Source of the DNA: Acidobacteriota bacterium
Lineage (GTDB): Bacteria; Acidobacteriota; Blastocatellia; Pyrinomonadales; Pyrinomonadaceae
Direction: 5' to 3'
Length of the DNA stretch: 8,087 bases
Assembly (NCBI GenBank): GCA_023436495.1
Contig: JAEZIT010000035.1
Coordinates: forward strand, 1-8,087
The notes under the pieces are model-generated. The model had not been told where the DNA came from. It made no database searches and was given only the letters and a program-made list of their open reading frames with translations. Below are positions 1 to 6,538 of the stretch, piece after piece. Both the position numbers and the translations under genes were made by a program. Position 1 is the stretch's first letter; the number at the start of each line of letters is the position of its first letter.

Positions 1-900
1 GGCCATGCCGTCCGGCGTCTCGGGAAACTTCTCGCGAATGAAGCCAAGTGCCTTGTCGTCAAAATATTCGAGCAGCGTCGCATCGAATCCACCGTCCGCG
101 CCGCCTGCACGGGTGGCGAACGACAGCCGCCTCGCATCTTCGACAAATGCCAACAGGCCCTCATTCTTCGGAAAGAAAACGATACCCGAGAAAAATCCTT
201 CCGGCTTATTCAACAGAGCCAGTTCCACTTCGGTTATAACGCCAAGCGTACCTTCGCTGCCGATGAACAGGTCGATGGGGTCAAGCGGCATTTCATTAAA
301 GTAACCGCTGACGTTCTTGCGCACATTAGGCCGGTCGTACGTGGGAAGCTTAGCGCGCAGTCCGCCGTCGCTGATGTTTATAAATCCATCGTCGCCCACG
401 ACGTTCTCACCGCGTCTGATCCTGATGATCTCACCGCCCGGCAGCACGACCTCGATCGAACGTACAAATTCCCGCGTAGCTCCGTACTTGAAGCTTCTTG
501 CTCCGGAAGCGTTTGTCGCGACGGTTCCGCCGATCTGACAGCTCCATTCCGTCGGGTCCGGCGGATAGAATAACCCTTCCGCTTCAACCGCCTTCTGAAG
601 ATCTCCCAAGATCACACCCGCGCCTACCGACACGGTTTTCGACTCCTTGTCGATGGTGCCGATATTGTTCAACCGTTCCATAGACACGACATATCCGCCG
701 AATGGTATCGCGCCGCCTACGGTTCCCGTCCGCGCGCCCGATATGGTCACCGGCATCCGCGCTTCGTTCGCTTCCCGCAGGATCTCGGAGACTTCATTCG
801 CCGTCTCCGGATAAAACAGCTTATCAGCGTGCCCGCCGGGCATGTTGCTGGCGTCCGTTAGGTAATTTGTCAGGTCTTCAAGCTCAGTCTTAACTTGCAT
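1..900 (-). CDS. FAD-binding oxidase, GlcD/D-lactate dehydrogenase type (3' end outside window)
   Basis: The frame stays open from an ATG at 900 to the window edge, giving 300 residues with no stop, so the C-terminal part is missing. The product resembles FAD-linked oxidases of the PCMH/FAD_binding_4 family (glycolate oxidase GlcD, D-lactate dehydrogenase), which oxidise 2-hydroxy acids using non-covalent FAD. Visible hallmarks are the pyrophosphate-binding loop at about residues 51-70 (VTISGARTGTVGGAIPFGG), PPDPTEW at 113-119, IGGTVATNASGARSFKYG at 123-140, and IGSEGTLGVITE at 213-224, which are the FAD-contacting segments of the fold. The substrate-binding C-terminal domain is not in the window, so the substrate cannot be named. 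The gene lies 72 bp downstream of uvrB on the same strand with no obvious terminator between, so read-through is possible. The start is uncertain: no good ribosome site sits at normal distance, and a better-spaced one serves an out-of-frame ATG at 913. Confidence 0.85.
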   Translation of the reverse strand, partial: MQVKTELEDLTNYLTDASNMPGGHADKLFYPETANEVSEILREANEARMPVTISGARTGTVGGAIPFGGYVVSMERLNNIGTIDKESKTVSVGAGVILGDLQKAVEAEGLFYPPDPTEWSCQIGGTVATNASGARSFKYGATREFVRSIEVVLPGGEIIRIRRGENVVGDDGFINISDGGLRAKLPTYDRPNVRKNVSGYFNEMPLDPIDLFIGSEGTLGVITEVELALLNKPEGFFSGIVFFPKNEGLLAFVEDARRLSFATRAGGADGGFDATLLEYFDDKALGFIREKFPETPDGMA

Positions 901-972
901 GTGATCTCGGCATAAAAAACCTTCATTCAGCAGTCCATAAGTGACAATGAATGCGCAGAAGGTTCGTAATTT

Positions 973-2961
973 CTAAATATATTGTAATTCTCTTTCGCGT
1001 AGATATTTTAGCTTATCTCTGATCTCCGCCGCCTGTTCGAACTTCATTTCTTTTGCCGCGTTACGCATATCGGCTTCAAGCTGATGTATCGTCTCCTTCA
1101 ACTGTTTCGGCGAATACTCTTCGAACTTCTCGAGGTCCAGCGGCACCTTGAAATAATCCGCTTCGTATGCGGTCACGAGCGTTGCCTCGACCGGTTTAAC
1201 GATCGTTGTCGGCGTGATGCCGTTCTCCGCGTTATATTCTTCCTGGATCGCGCGTCGGCGTTCGGTCTCGTCGATCGCGTTCCGCATCGAATCCGTGATC
1301 TTGTCTGCATATAAAATAGCCATGCCGTCGGAATTACGCGCGGCCCGCCCGATCGTCTGGATCAGCGAACGCTCCGATCGCAGAAACCCTTCCTTGTCTG
1401 CGTCCAGGATAGCGACCAGCGAAACTTCAGGCAGGTCAAGACCTTCTCTCAGCAAATTGATCCCGACCAGCACGTCGAACTCCCCACGGCGAAGATCACG
1501 CAAAACCTTTATCCGCTCCAGCGTATGAATATCGCTATGCAGGTAGGTCACTCTTACGCCGACCTCCGCAAAATATTCACTTAGATTCTCGGCCATACGC
1601 TTCGTCAGCGTCGTCACCAGCACCCGTTCGTTGCGTTCTGCCCGCTGACGGCATTCTTCGAGCAGGTCGTCGATCTGGCCGCGTACCGGCCGCACCTGCA
1701 CCATTGGATCGAGCAATCCGGTCGGACGGATGATCTGTTCGACCACCTCGCCCTCGGTCCGCCGCAATTCATACGGGCCGGGCGTCGCCGAAACATAGAT
1801 CGTCTGCCCGACGCGTTTTTCAAATTCTTCGAAACTCAGCGGCCGGTTGTCCTTTGCACTCGGCAGCCGGAATCCGTATTCCACAAGCGTGCCTTTCCGC
1901 GATTGATCGCCTTTATACATCGCACCTAGCTGCGGGATGGTCTGGTGCGATTCATCTATGACCATGATCGCATCGTCCGGCAGATAGTCCAGCAGCGTAG
2001 GCGGCGGCGCTCCCGGCGGCTTTCCGGTCAGGTGCCGCGAATAGTTCTCGATCCCGCGGCAGAACCCCATCTCCTTGATCATTTCCAGGTCGTACATCGT
2101 CCGCTGATGCAGCCGCTGCGCCTCGACTATCTTCCCTTCGCCAACGAGCTTTTCCTCCCACATGTCCAACTCTTCGCGAATGGTCTTTAACGCCCGCTTT
2201 ATTGTCGGCTTGGACATTACGTAGTGGGTCTTCGGATATATCGGCAGTCGTGATTCATGCTTTTTGATCACTTCGCCCAGCAGCGGATCGATCGTATAGA
2301 TCGCATCGATCTCGTCGCCCCAGAATTCCACGCGGTACGCCTGTTCCTGATAGCTCGGGTAAATTTCGACGACATCGCCGCGCACACGAAAAACGCCTCG
2401 GTCGAAATCGATATTTACGCGTTCATACTGAAGTTCGACCAGCTTCTGCAGAAATTCCTCGCGTTTTATCTTCTGTCCCGGCTCGATAAATACGATCATT
2501 CCGTAATACGCGTCCGGATCGCCCAAACCATAAATGCATGAAACCGACGCTACGATAATAACGTCACGCCGCTCAAACAGAGCACGGGTCGCCGACAGCC
2601 GCAGCCGGTCGATCTCGTCATTGATCGTCGCTTCCTTTTCGATATAAAGGTCGGAAGCCGGCACGTACGCCTCCGGCTGATAATAATCGTAATATGAGAC
2701 GAAATATTCGACCCCGTTTTCCGGAAAGAACGTCTTGAATTCCTGATACAACTGAGCGGCCAGCGTCTTGTTATGCGCCAGTACGAGCGTCGGCCTCTGC
2801 ACCTGCTCGATTACGTTAGCGATCGTGAAGGTCTTGCCGCTGCCGGTTATCCCGAGCAGCACCTGATCTTTTGTACCGGAATTCAGCCCGCCTACGAGCG
2901 CGTCGATCGCCTGCGGCTGATCGCCTTTCGGCTGATTTTCACTTATGAGACGAAATTGCAT
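973..2961 (-). CDS. uvrB: UvrABC excinuclease subunit B
   Basis: UvrB is the helicase-like, damage-verifying subunit of cytoplasmic nucleotide excision repair; UvrA loads it on DNA and it then recruits UvrC for incision. The 662 residues match the usual family length. Visible motifs are Walker A GITGSGKT at 37-44, the beta-hairpin region YYDYYQPEAY at 90-99 that inserts between the strands, the Walker B/DEAD-like DESH at 336-339, SATPGPYE at 391-398, helicase motif VI QTIGRAARN at 535-543, and a C-terminal UVR domain at about 623-658 that contacts UvrC. The N-terminus (MQFRLISENQPKGDQPQAI) fits the family, which supports the ATG at 2961 although the GAGG before it is only one base from the ATG. 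All key motifs look intact. It is divergent from the gene at 3070, and a promoter-like pair lies immediately upstream. No recognisable LexA box was seen, so SOS control is not evident. Confidence 0.98.
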   Translation of the reverse strand: MQFRLISENQPKGDQPQAIDALVGGLNSGTKDQVLLGITGSGKTFTIANVIEQVQRPTLVLAHNKTLAAQLYQEFKTFFPENGVEYFVSYYDYYQPEAYVPASDLYIEKEATINDEIDRLRLSATRALFERRDVIIVASVSCIYGLGDPDAYYGMIVFIEPGQKIKREEFLQKLVELQYERVNIDFDRGVFRVRGDVVEIYPSYQEQAYRVEFWGDEIDAIYTIDPLLGEVIKKHESRLPIYPKTHYVMSKPTIKRALKTIREELDMWEEKLVGEGKIVEAQRLHQRTMYDLEMIKEMGFCRGIENYSRHLTGKPPGAPPPTLLDYLPDDAIMVIDESHQTIPQLGAMYKGDQSRKGTLVEYGFRLPSAKDNRPLSFEEFEKRVGQTIYVSATPGPYELRRTEGEVVEQIIRPTGLLDPMVQVRPVRGQIDDLLEECRQRAERNERVLVTTLTKRMAENLSEYFAEVGVRVTYLHSDIHTLERIKVLRDLRRGEFDVLVGINLLREGLDLPEVSLVAILDADKEGFLRSERSLIQTIGRAARNSDGMAILYADKITDSMRNAIDETERRRAIQEEYNAENGITPTTIVKPVEATLVTAYEADYFKVPLDLEKFEEYSPKQLKETIHQLEADMRNAAKEMKFEQAAEIRDKLKYLRERELQYI

Positions 2962-2967
2962 ACCTCA

Positions 2968-2995
2968 ATCATACAACAAAAGCCGGCCTTGTCGA
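2968..2995 (-). promoter_or_regulatory. Candidate uvrB promoter giving a leaderless or near-leaderless mRNA
   Basis: Read on the minus strand, TCGACA (2995-2990; 5 of 6 to the -35 consensus) is followed after 16 bases by TATGAT (2973-2968; 5 of 6 to the -10 consensus). Only six bases (TGAGGT) separate the -10 from the uvrB ATG at 2961, so the expected start site falls at or next to the A of the start codon. Both boxes were seen directly; their activity is inferred. Confidence 0.5.
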
Positions 2996-3069
2996 TATTC
3001 AACCATTATGTGCTAAAGTCTTGTGCTGTTGCTAATTCGAAACTTCCCGAAAATCAAACGATACGAATA

Positions 3070-3927
3070 ATGAAGATCGCACGACACTGGAAATGTTCAC
3101 GTATTCAGGCGATGACTCCGGACGGCAGGACAGTCCATGTGGGCGCATGGGGTTGGTCCGCAGATAACGCTGACGAGGCGCTGCAACGCGCCCATGAGGC
3201 CGCTCAGCGTGTCGCCGCACGTGTCTCGAGCGGGCAAGGCTTCCCGGAACGTTACGGTTATTTCGACCGTCCGCGGCGTGAAAAGATAGTAGAAGAGTTC
3301 ACCGGTTCGGATGGCGAATTGATCGCCGTTATCACCCGCAACGGGTACGGATCGCTCGTACTTAATACTGTAAACCTGGCTTTCATCGACATCGACGTGC
3401 CACTTGAACAGCCGTTCAGCAAATTGGTCCGAACCTTTAAAGGACTCTTCGGAATGACGGCCCCAGACCCCGACGAACAGGTGCGCGAACGGATCGCCCG
3501 TGTGGCCGCCCAGCATCCCGAAAACACGTTTCGTTTATATAAGACCGCCGCCGGATTTCGCTGCGCCGTGATCAACCGGCGGATCGATCCGTCAGGGCCG
3601 GCCGCCGAATCGCTGCTATCGGCATTCGGAGCCGATCCGCTGTATGTTCGATTGTGCCGAACGCAAGGCAGTTTTCGCGCCCGCCTGTCGCCGAAACCCT
3701 GGCGGTGCGGCGTTCAGCCGCCGCCCGTCCGCTTTCCGTTCGATACGCCGGAGACCGAAAGGCTCTTTAGCGAATGGGAAGCAATGTACGAACCCAGAGC
3801 AGAAAATTATTCCACGTGCCGTTTTGTCGAACAATTCGGGCATGAGCACGGCACGGCGGATTTTCGCCGGTTGATCGAAATTCACGACCGCTTTACCGGA
3901 GTTGAACATGGCCGGCCTTTGGCTTAA
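3070..3927 (+). CDS. Conserved protein of unknown function with a DxD motif
   Basis: The product is 285 residues and soluble-looking, with no signal peptide or membrane segment. I recognise the general pattern of a conserved bacterial hypothetical family that opens with an RHW motif near the N-terminus (RHW at 5-7) and carries GAWGWS (25-30), RYGYFDRPRREKIVEE (61-76), ITRNGYGSLVLNT (88-100), FIDIDVP (105-111), YKTAAGFR (157-164), DPLYVRLCRTQGSFRAR (189-205) and SPKPWRCG (207-214). No function is established that I know of. The acidic pair D107/D109 on a predicted strand, followed by a TxxGxR segment and an RLCRxxGS segment, faintly recalls archaeo-eukaryotic primase motifs I-III, but the usual motif II histidine is absent. 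The ATG at 3070 was chosen because it starts the family-like MK..RHW N-terminus; the frame stays open back to 2773, but only antisense to uvrB. No clear Shine-Dalgarno precedes the start. It faces away from uvrB and towards purC in the same direction, with 102 bp before purC. Confidence 0.85.
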   Translation: MKIARHWKCSRIQAMTPDGRTVHVGAWGWSADNADEALQRAHEAAQRVAARVSSGQGFPERYGYFDRPRREKIVEEFTGSDGELIAVITRNGYGSLVLNTVNLAFIDIDVPLEQPFSKLVRTFKGLFGMTAPDPDEQVRERIARVAAQHPENTFRLYKTAAGFRCAVINRRIDPSGPAAESLLSAFGADPLYVRLCRTQGSFRARLSPKPWRCGVQPPPVRFPFDTPETERLFSEWEAMYEPRAENYSTCRFVEQFGHEHGTADFRRLIEIHDRFTGVEHGRPLA

Positions 3928-4029
3928 TTGGCACGTAATCAAGTCATAGGGATTCGCCGGCGTATTGAAATTTCCCTTTATACTGCTAAAGGTTCATAAT
4001 AGTATTACTAGACAGATTTACATTGATAT

Positions 4030-4935
4030 ATGGCCTCCGCAACGACCGTTTCAGAAACTTCTTACACCGACTTAAAACTCTTTCACCGCGGCAAAGTGCG
4101 CGACGTTTATGAAATAAACGACAAGCAGCTGCTTCTTGTAGCAACGGACCGCATTTCGGCATTCGATTGCGTGCTGCCGACGCCGATCGATCACAAAGGC
4201 GCAGTACTCACCGGGCTTTCGGCGTTTTGGTTTGAGAAGCTGAAGCATATCGTACCGAACCACTTGATCACGGCGGATTTCGAAAAGATGCCGGATTCGG
4301 TCCGCCGTCATGAAGAGCTGCGCGGGCGTTCGATGCTTGTCAAAAAGACCAAAGTTTTCCCGGTCGAATGCGTCGTGCGCGGATATCTGGAAGGCTCAGG
4401 CTGGAAGGACTATAAAGCGACGGGCGAGGTCTGCGCCCACGAGCTGCCGCCCGGGCTGCTGCAGTGCGACAAACTTCATAAACCGATTTTCACGCCTTCG
4501 AACAAGGCGATCGAAGGCCATGACGACAACATCTCACAGCTCGAATTCGTCAAGATCGTCGGCCACGACACTGCCGCCGAGCTGAAGTCTTATTCAAAGG
4601 CACTCTACAACGAAGCGAGCGAATACGCCCTGACGCGCGGAATAATCATTGCCGATACCAAATTCGAATTCGGCCAGGACGACGACGGCAATATCCTGCT
4701 GGTTGACGAGGTCCTAACGCCCGATTCGTCGCGTTTTTGGGCCGCCGAGGCCTACGAACCCGGCCATCCGCAGGCGTCATTCGACAAACAGTTCGTTCGG
4801 GAGTATCTTGAAACTCTCGATTGGGACAAAACTCCGCCGGCTCCTCCGCTGCCTCCCGAGATCGCTGCAGCAACCACCGAGCGGTATCTTGAAGCTTACA
4901 GGCTTTTGACCGGCGAGAAATTGCCGGGTGCATAA
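4030..4935 (+). CDS. purC: Phosphoribosylaminoimidazole-succinocarboxamide (SAICAR) synthase
   Basis: PurC catalyses the ATP-dependent joining of aspartate to CAIR, giving SAICAR in de novo purine synthesis in the cytoplasm. The 301 residues correspond to the longer form of the family (about 300, versus about 240 in E. coli). Motifs seen: the ATP-site opening GKVRDVY at 21-27, ATDRISAFD at 38-46, the first SAICAR synthase signature within PVECVVRGYLEGSGW at 111-125, the second signature IIADTKFEFG at 206-215, and DEVLTPDSSRFW at 226-237. All are intact, so the enzyme is probably active. The ATG at 4030 has no Shine-Dalgarno; the upstream stretch is AT-rich, with TACATT (4019-4024) five bases before the ATG, so a leaderless transcript is possible but weakly supported. 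The Fis-type gene follows after 10 bp and is probably co-transcribed. No other purine gene is adjacent. Confidence 0.97.
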   Translation: MASATTVSETSYTDLKLFHRGKVRDVYEINDKQLLLVATDRISAFDCVLPTPIDHKGAVLTGLSAFWFEKLKHIVPNHLITADFEKMPDSVRRHEELRGRSMLVKKTKVFPVECVVRGYLEGSGWKDYKATGEVCAHELPPGLLQCDKLHKPIFTPSNKAIEGHDDNISQLEFVKIVGHDTAAELKSYSKALYNEASEYALTRGIIIADTKFEFGQDDDGNILLVDEVLTPDSSRFWAAEAYEPGHPQASFDKQFVREYLETLDWDKTPPAPPLPPEIAAATTERYLEAYRLLTGEKLPGA

Positions 4936-4945
4936 GACGAAACAA

Positions 4946-5191
4946 ATGCAGCTCCACACCAAATTGGAAGTGCTGATAGAAGAAATGCTCGACGGCCAGA
5001 TTATGCTCGACGAAGCCGTATTCGAATTCGAAAAGATCTATATTCAAAAAGCACTAGAACGCAACGGCCGCCGTCTGTCGAAAACCGCCGATGTCCTCGG
5101 CATCCACCGCAACACGCTATCGAAACGCGTCGCCGTTTATGAGGAAAAGCCTCGGCGTGCGGCCTCTATCAACGGCCGCCGCGGGCGTTAA
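4946..5191 (+). CDS. Small Fis-type helix-turn-helix DNA-binding protein
   Basis: This 81-residue basic protein ends in a Fis/NtrC-type helix-turn-helix (HTH_8 family): LSKTADVLGIHRNTLSKRV at about 44-62 fits the Fis pattern in which the recognition helix follows GI(N/H)R.TL. The preceding segment (LDEAVFEFEKIYIQKALERNG, about 21-41) is predicted helical, as in the dimerising part of Fis and the C-terminal domains of sigma-54 activators. The C-terminus is rich in Arg (RRAASINGRRGR) and may add DNA contacts. No receiver or AAA+ domain is attached, so it is a stand-alone DNA-binding protein; targets are unknown. I chose the ATG at 4946, 10 bp after the purC stop; a GTG at 4928 in the same frame would add six residues and overlap purC by 8 bp. 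It probably shares a transcript with purC. Its stop overlaps that of the MOSC gene tail to tail. Confidence 0.85.
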   Translation: MQLHTKLEVLIEEMLDGQIMLDEAVFEFEKIYIQKALERNGRRLSKTADVLGIHRNTLSKRVAVYEEKPRRAASINGRRGR

Positions 5192-6006
5192 GATTTCGTT
5201 TGTTTATATTCGACGACCTCGACCTCGTCGCCGGCCTTGATCGTCGCGCCCGGTTCGTCCGCGATCAGGTTCTGTCCGAACAGCACTTTCCCGTTCCGGT
5301 TTCTATATTCTGACAAAGTTTTCAAAGGTTCCTTGCCTGTCTTTTCGCCCTTTGCCTGGTCGATGGTCGTGATCACGCAGCGGTCGCACGGTTTCACGAC
5401 GTGAAACACCGTCGAACCTATGCGCACGCGCTTCCAGGTGTCCTCCGCAAAAGGCTCCGCACCGGCCACCACGAAATTCGGCCGGAATCTGTTCATACCG
5501 ACCGGCTCCTGCAGCCGCGAATTCAGGTCATCGAGCGACGCCTGCCCGATAAGCAAGAACGGATAACCGTCCGCAAAACTTACAATGTCCTCAAATTTTC
5601 GAACGGCGTAATTCGGGCTGACGATCCGATTGGTGCTCTCCGGCATCTGCACCAAGCGGCAATCCACGCCCAACGCGTCGGAAAACCAATGATTCACGAA
5701 CGGCTGATAGACCGCCGCCTTTACCCTGCTGCCCCATATCGCAACGGTCGCGGAATCGTCCGAATATGGCTCTGCGGGCACATCTATGTGCGTGCTTCCA
5801 TTCGTCACCCGCAGGCCGTCAGTCAGCAGATCAACGCTGAGCGCCGCCATTTTCGGGATCTCGCGCTGCGTGATGAACTTATTGTCCGCGTCGACCAGCA
5901 TCCAGCGCCTATCGCGCCGCAATCCCCTCGCTTCGACAGCGGCTTCCGTGATCGCGATGCCCTTCAACGATTTGATCGGATAGATATTGAGCTCTGTAAG
6001 GTTCAT
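5188..6006 (-). CDS. MOSC domain protein (YcbX/mARC-like)
   Basis: The 272-residue product has the two-part layout of YcbX/mARC-type proteins: an N-terminal MOSC_N beta-barrel (about 1-115, opening LTELNIYPIKSLKGI) and a C-terminal MOSC domain (about 130-265). Family members bind molybdenum cofactor through a conserved cysteine and some reduce N-hydroxylated compounds. Here FRPNFVV at 174-180, AEDTWKRVRIG at 187-197 and KPCDRCVITTID at 205-216 match the conserved core, and C207 or C210 is the likely metal ligand. No ferredoxin domain is fused and no signal peptide is seen, so it is probably cytosolic and needs a separate electron donor. I chose the ATG at 6006 because the family normally begins close to this L..L..YPIKS motif; a GTG at 6078 would add 24 residues that span an inverted repeat. 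The substrate is unknown. It is divergent from groES. Confidence 0.9.
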   Translation of the reverse strand: MNLTELNIYPIKSLKGIAITEAAVEARGLRRDRRWMLVDADNKFITQREIPKMAALSVDLLTDGLRVTNGSTHIDVPAEPYSDDSATVAIWGSRVKAAVYQPFVNHWFSDALGVDCRLVQMPESTNRIVSPNYAVRKFEDIVSFADGYPFLLIGQASLDDLNSRLQEPVGMNRFRPNFVVAGAEPFAEDTWKRVRIGSTVFHVVKPCDRCVITTIDQAKGEKTGKEPLKTLSEYRNRNGKVLFGQNLIADEPGATIKAGDEVEVVEYKQTKS

Positions 6007-6018
6007 AAGCGCATTTTC

Positions 6019-6052
6019 TGTTATCAAAAATTCTTTCCGCACCTTGATAACA
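6019..6052. repeat. Perfect 9-bp inverted repeat upstream of the MOSC gene
   Basis: TGTTATCAA at 6019-6027 is exactly reverse-complemented by TTGATAACA at 6044-6052, with a 16-base spacer. The nearer arm lies 12 bases before the MOSC ATG at 6006. It could be a two-half-site operator for a dimeric repressor or a hairpin in the MOSC mRNA leader; the sequence alone does not decide. Confidence 0.6.
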
Positions 6053-6086
6053 ACACACTCACATTTTCTAAAATTCACAAATATAC

Positions 6087-6115
6087 TTGACAGTCAACCC
6101 CGTTTTACATAAACT
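6087..6115 (+). promoter_or_regulatory. groES-groEL sigma-70-type promoter
   Basis: TTGACA (6087-6092) is a perfect -35 and lies 17 bases from TAAACT (6110-6115), a 4-of-6 match to the -10. The predicted start is near 6122, which leaves a leader of about 95 bases before groES. The -10 overlaps the left end of the CIRCE element. Confidence 0.75.
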
Positions 6116-6140
6116 AGCACTCTTGGATAACGAGTGCTAA
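6114..6140 (+). promoter_or_regulatory. CIRCE operator (HrcA binding site)
   Basis: CTAGCACTC (6114-6122), a 9-base spacer (6123-6131) and GAGTGCTAA (6132-6140) match the CIRCE consensus TTAGCACTC-N9-GAGTGCTAA with a single mismatch at the first base. CIRCE is the operator of the heat-shock repressor HrcA, which itself needs GroEL for folding. The element covers the end of the -10 and the expected start site, so bound HrcA should block transcription. hrcA is not in the window. Confidence 0.95.
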
Positions 6141-6143
6141 AAC

Positions 6144-6181
6144 TTTAATATCGTACTTGAGGTCCAAGTCGTTATATTAAA
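6144..6181 (+). promoter_or_regulatory. Stem-loop in the groES 5' leader
   Basis: The outer arms TTTAATAT (6144-6151) and ATATTAAA (6174-6181) are perfectly complementary. Inside them CG (6152-6153) pairs with CG (6170-6171), and ACTTG (6155-6159) pairs with CAAGT (6165-6169) around an AGGTC loop. This gives about 15 base pairs with two small bulges (T6154 and TT 6172-6173). It lies between CIRCE and the AAGGAG ribosome site at 6201-6206 and does not sequester that site. No T-run follows, so it is not an intrinsic terminator. Stabilising or temperature-sensing roles are only possibilities. Confidence 0.6.
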
Positions 6182-6216
6182 CCTATAAACCTTATTTAGA
6201 AAGGAGTAAACCAGTT

Positions 6217-6534
6217 ATGGCAACCACGATTAAACCATTGCATGACCGTGTGATCATCCGACGCATCGAAGACAACGTCAATCAGACGGCGGGCGGCCTG
6301 TTCATTCCCGATTCGGCAAAGGAAAAACCGCAGGAAGGCGAAGTTATCGCGGCCGGCGACGGCAAGTACAAAGAAGACGGTTCGCGTCAGGCTCTTGATG
6401 TAAAGGCAGGCGACCGCGTTCTGTTCGGCAAATACAGCGGTTCCGAGATCAAGCTCGACGGCGAAGAATTCCTCATCATGCGCGAAGACGAGATCCTCGG
6501 CATCATCGAACGTGCAGGAGCTTCCGCCAAATAA
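6217..6534 (+). CDS. groES: Co-chaperonin GroES (Hsp10)
   Basis: GroES forms the seven-subunit lid that caps the GroEL ring and encloses substrate proteins during ATP-driven folding in the cytoplasm. The 105 residues are slightly above the roughly 97 of E. coli. The N-terminus (TIKPLHDRVIIRRIE, 4-18) is typical, the mobile loop that docks on GroEL is at about 17-33 with GGLFIP at 26-31, and AGDRVLFGKYSGSEIKLDGEEFLI fills the conserved beta-barrel region at about 64-87 (quoted in pieces: AGDRVLFGKY, then GEEFLIMRE). The start is set by a good AAGGAG site at 6201-6206, ten bases before the ATG. It is first in the CIRCE-controlled operon, with groEL 103 bp downstream. Confidence 0.98.
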   Translation: MATTIKPLHDRVIIRRIEDNVNQTAGGLFIPDSAKEKPQEGEVIAAGDGKYKEDGSRQALDVKAGDRVLFGKYSGSEIKLDGEEFLIMREDEILGIIERAGASAK

Positions 6535-6538
6535 TTGC

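Noticed and set aside
2773..3069. Upstream extension of the unknown gene, in frame, to 2773
   Set aside because: It lies mostly antisense to well-conserved uvrB coding sequence, and the family-like N-terminus begins at 3070.
3948..3977. Possible terminator after the unknown gene (AGGGA / TCCCT)
   Set aside because: The stem is only five pairs around a 20-base loop, and no T-run follows; the CGCCGGCG inside is a short palindrome of the kind expected by chance.
4928..4945. GTG start for the Fis-type gene inside the end of purC
   Set aside because: The ATG at 4946 keeps the genes apart and yields the usual short N-terminus, but the GTG cannot be excluded.
6007..6078. Longer N-terminus of the MOSC protein from a GTG at 6078
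   Set aside because: The added 24 residues are not typical of the family, which starts close to the YPIKS motif, and the stretch holds an inverted repeat better read as regulatory.
5401..6090. 229-codon plus-strand frame opposite the MOSC gene
   Set aside because: It is a shadow: its product has no recognisable motif, while the minus-strand MOSC protein is intact with the CxxC core.
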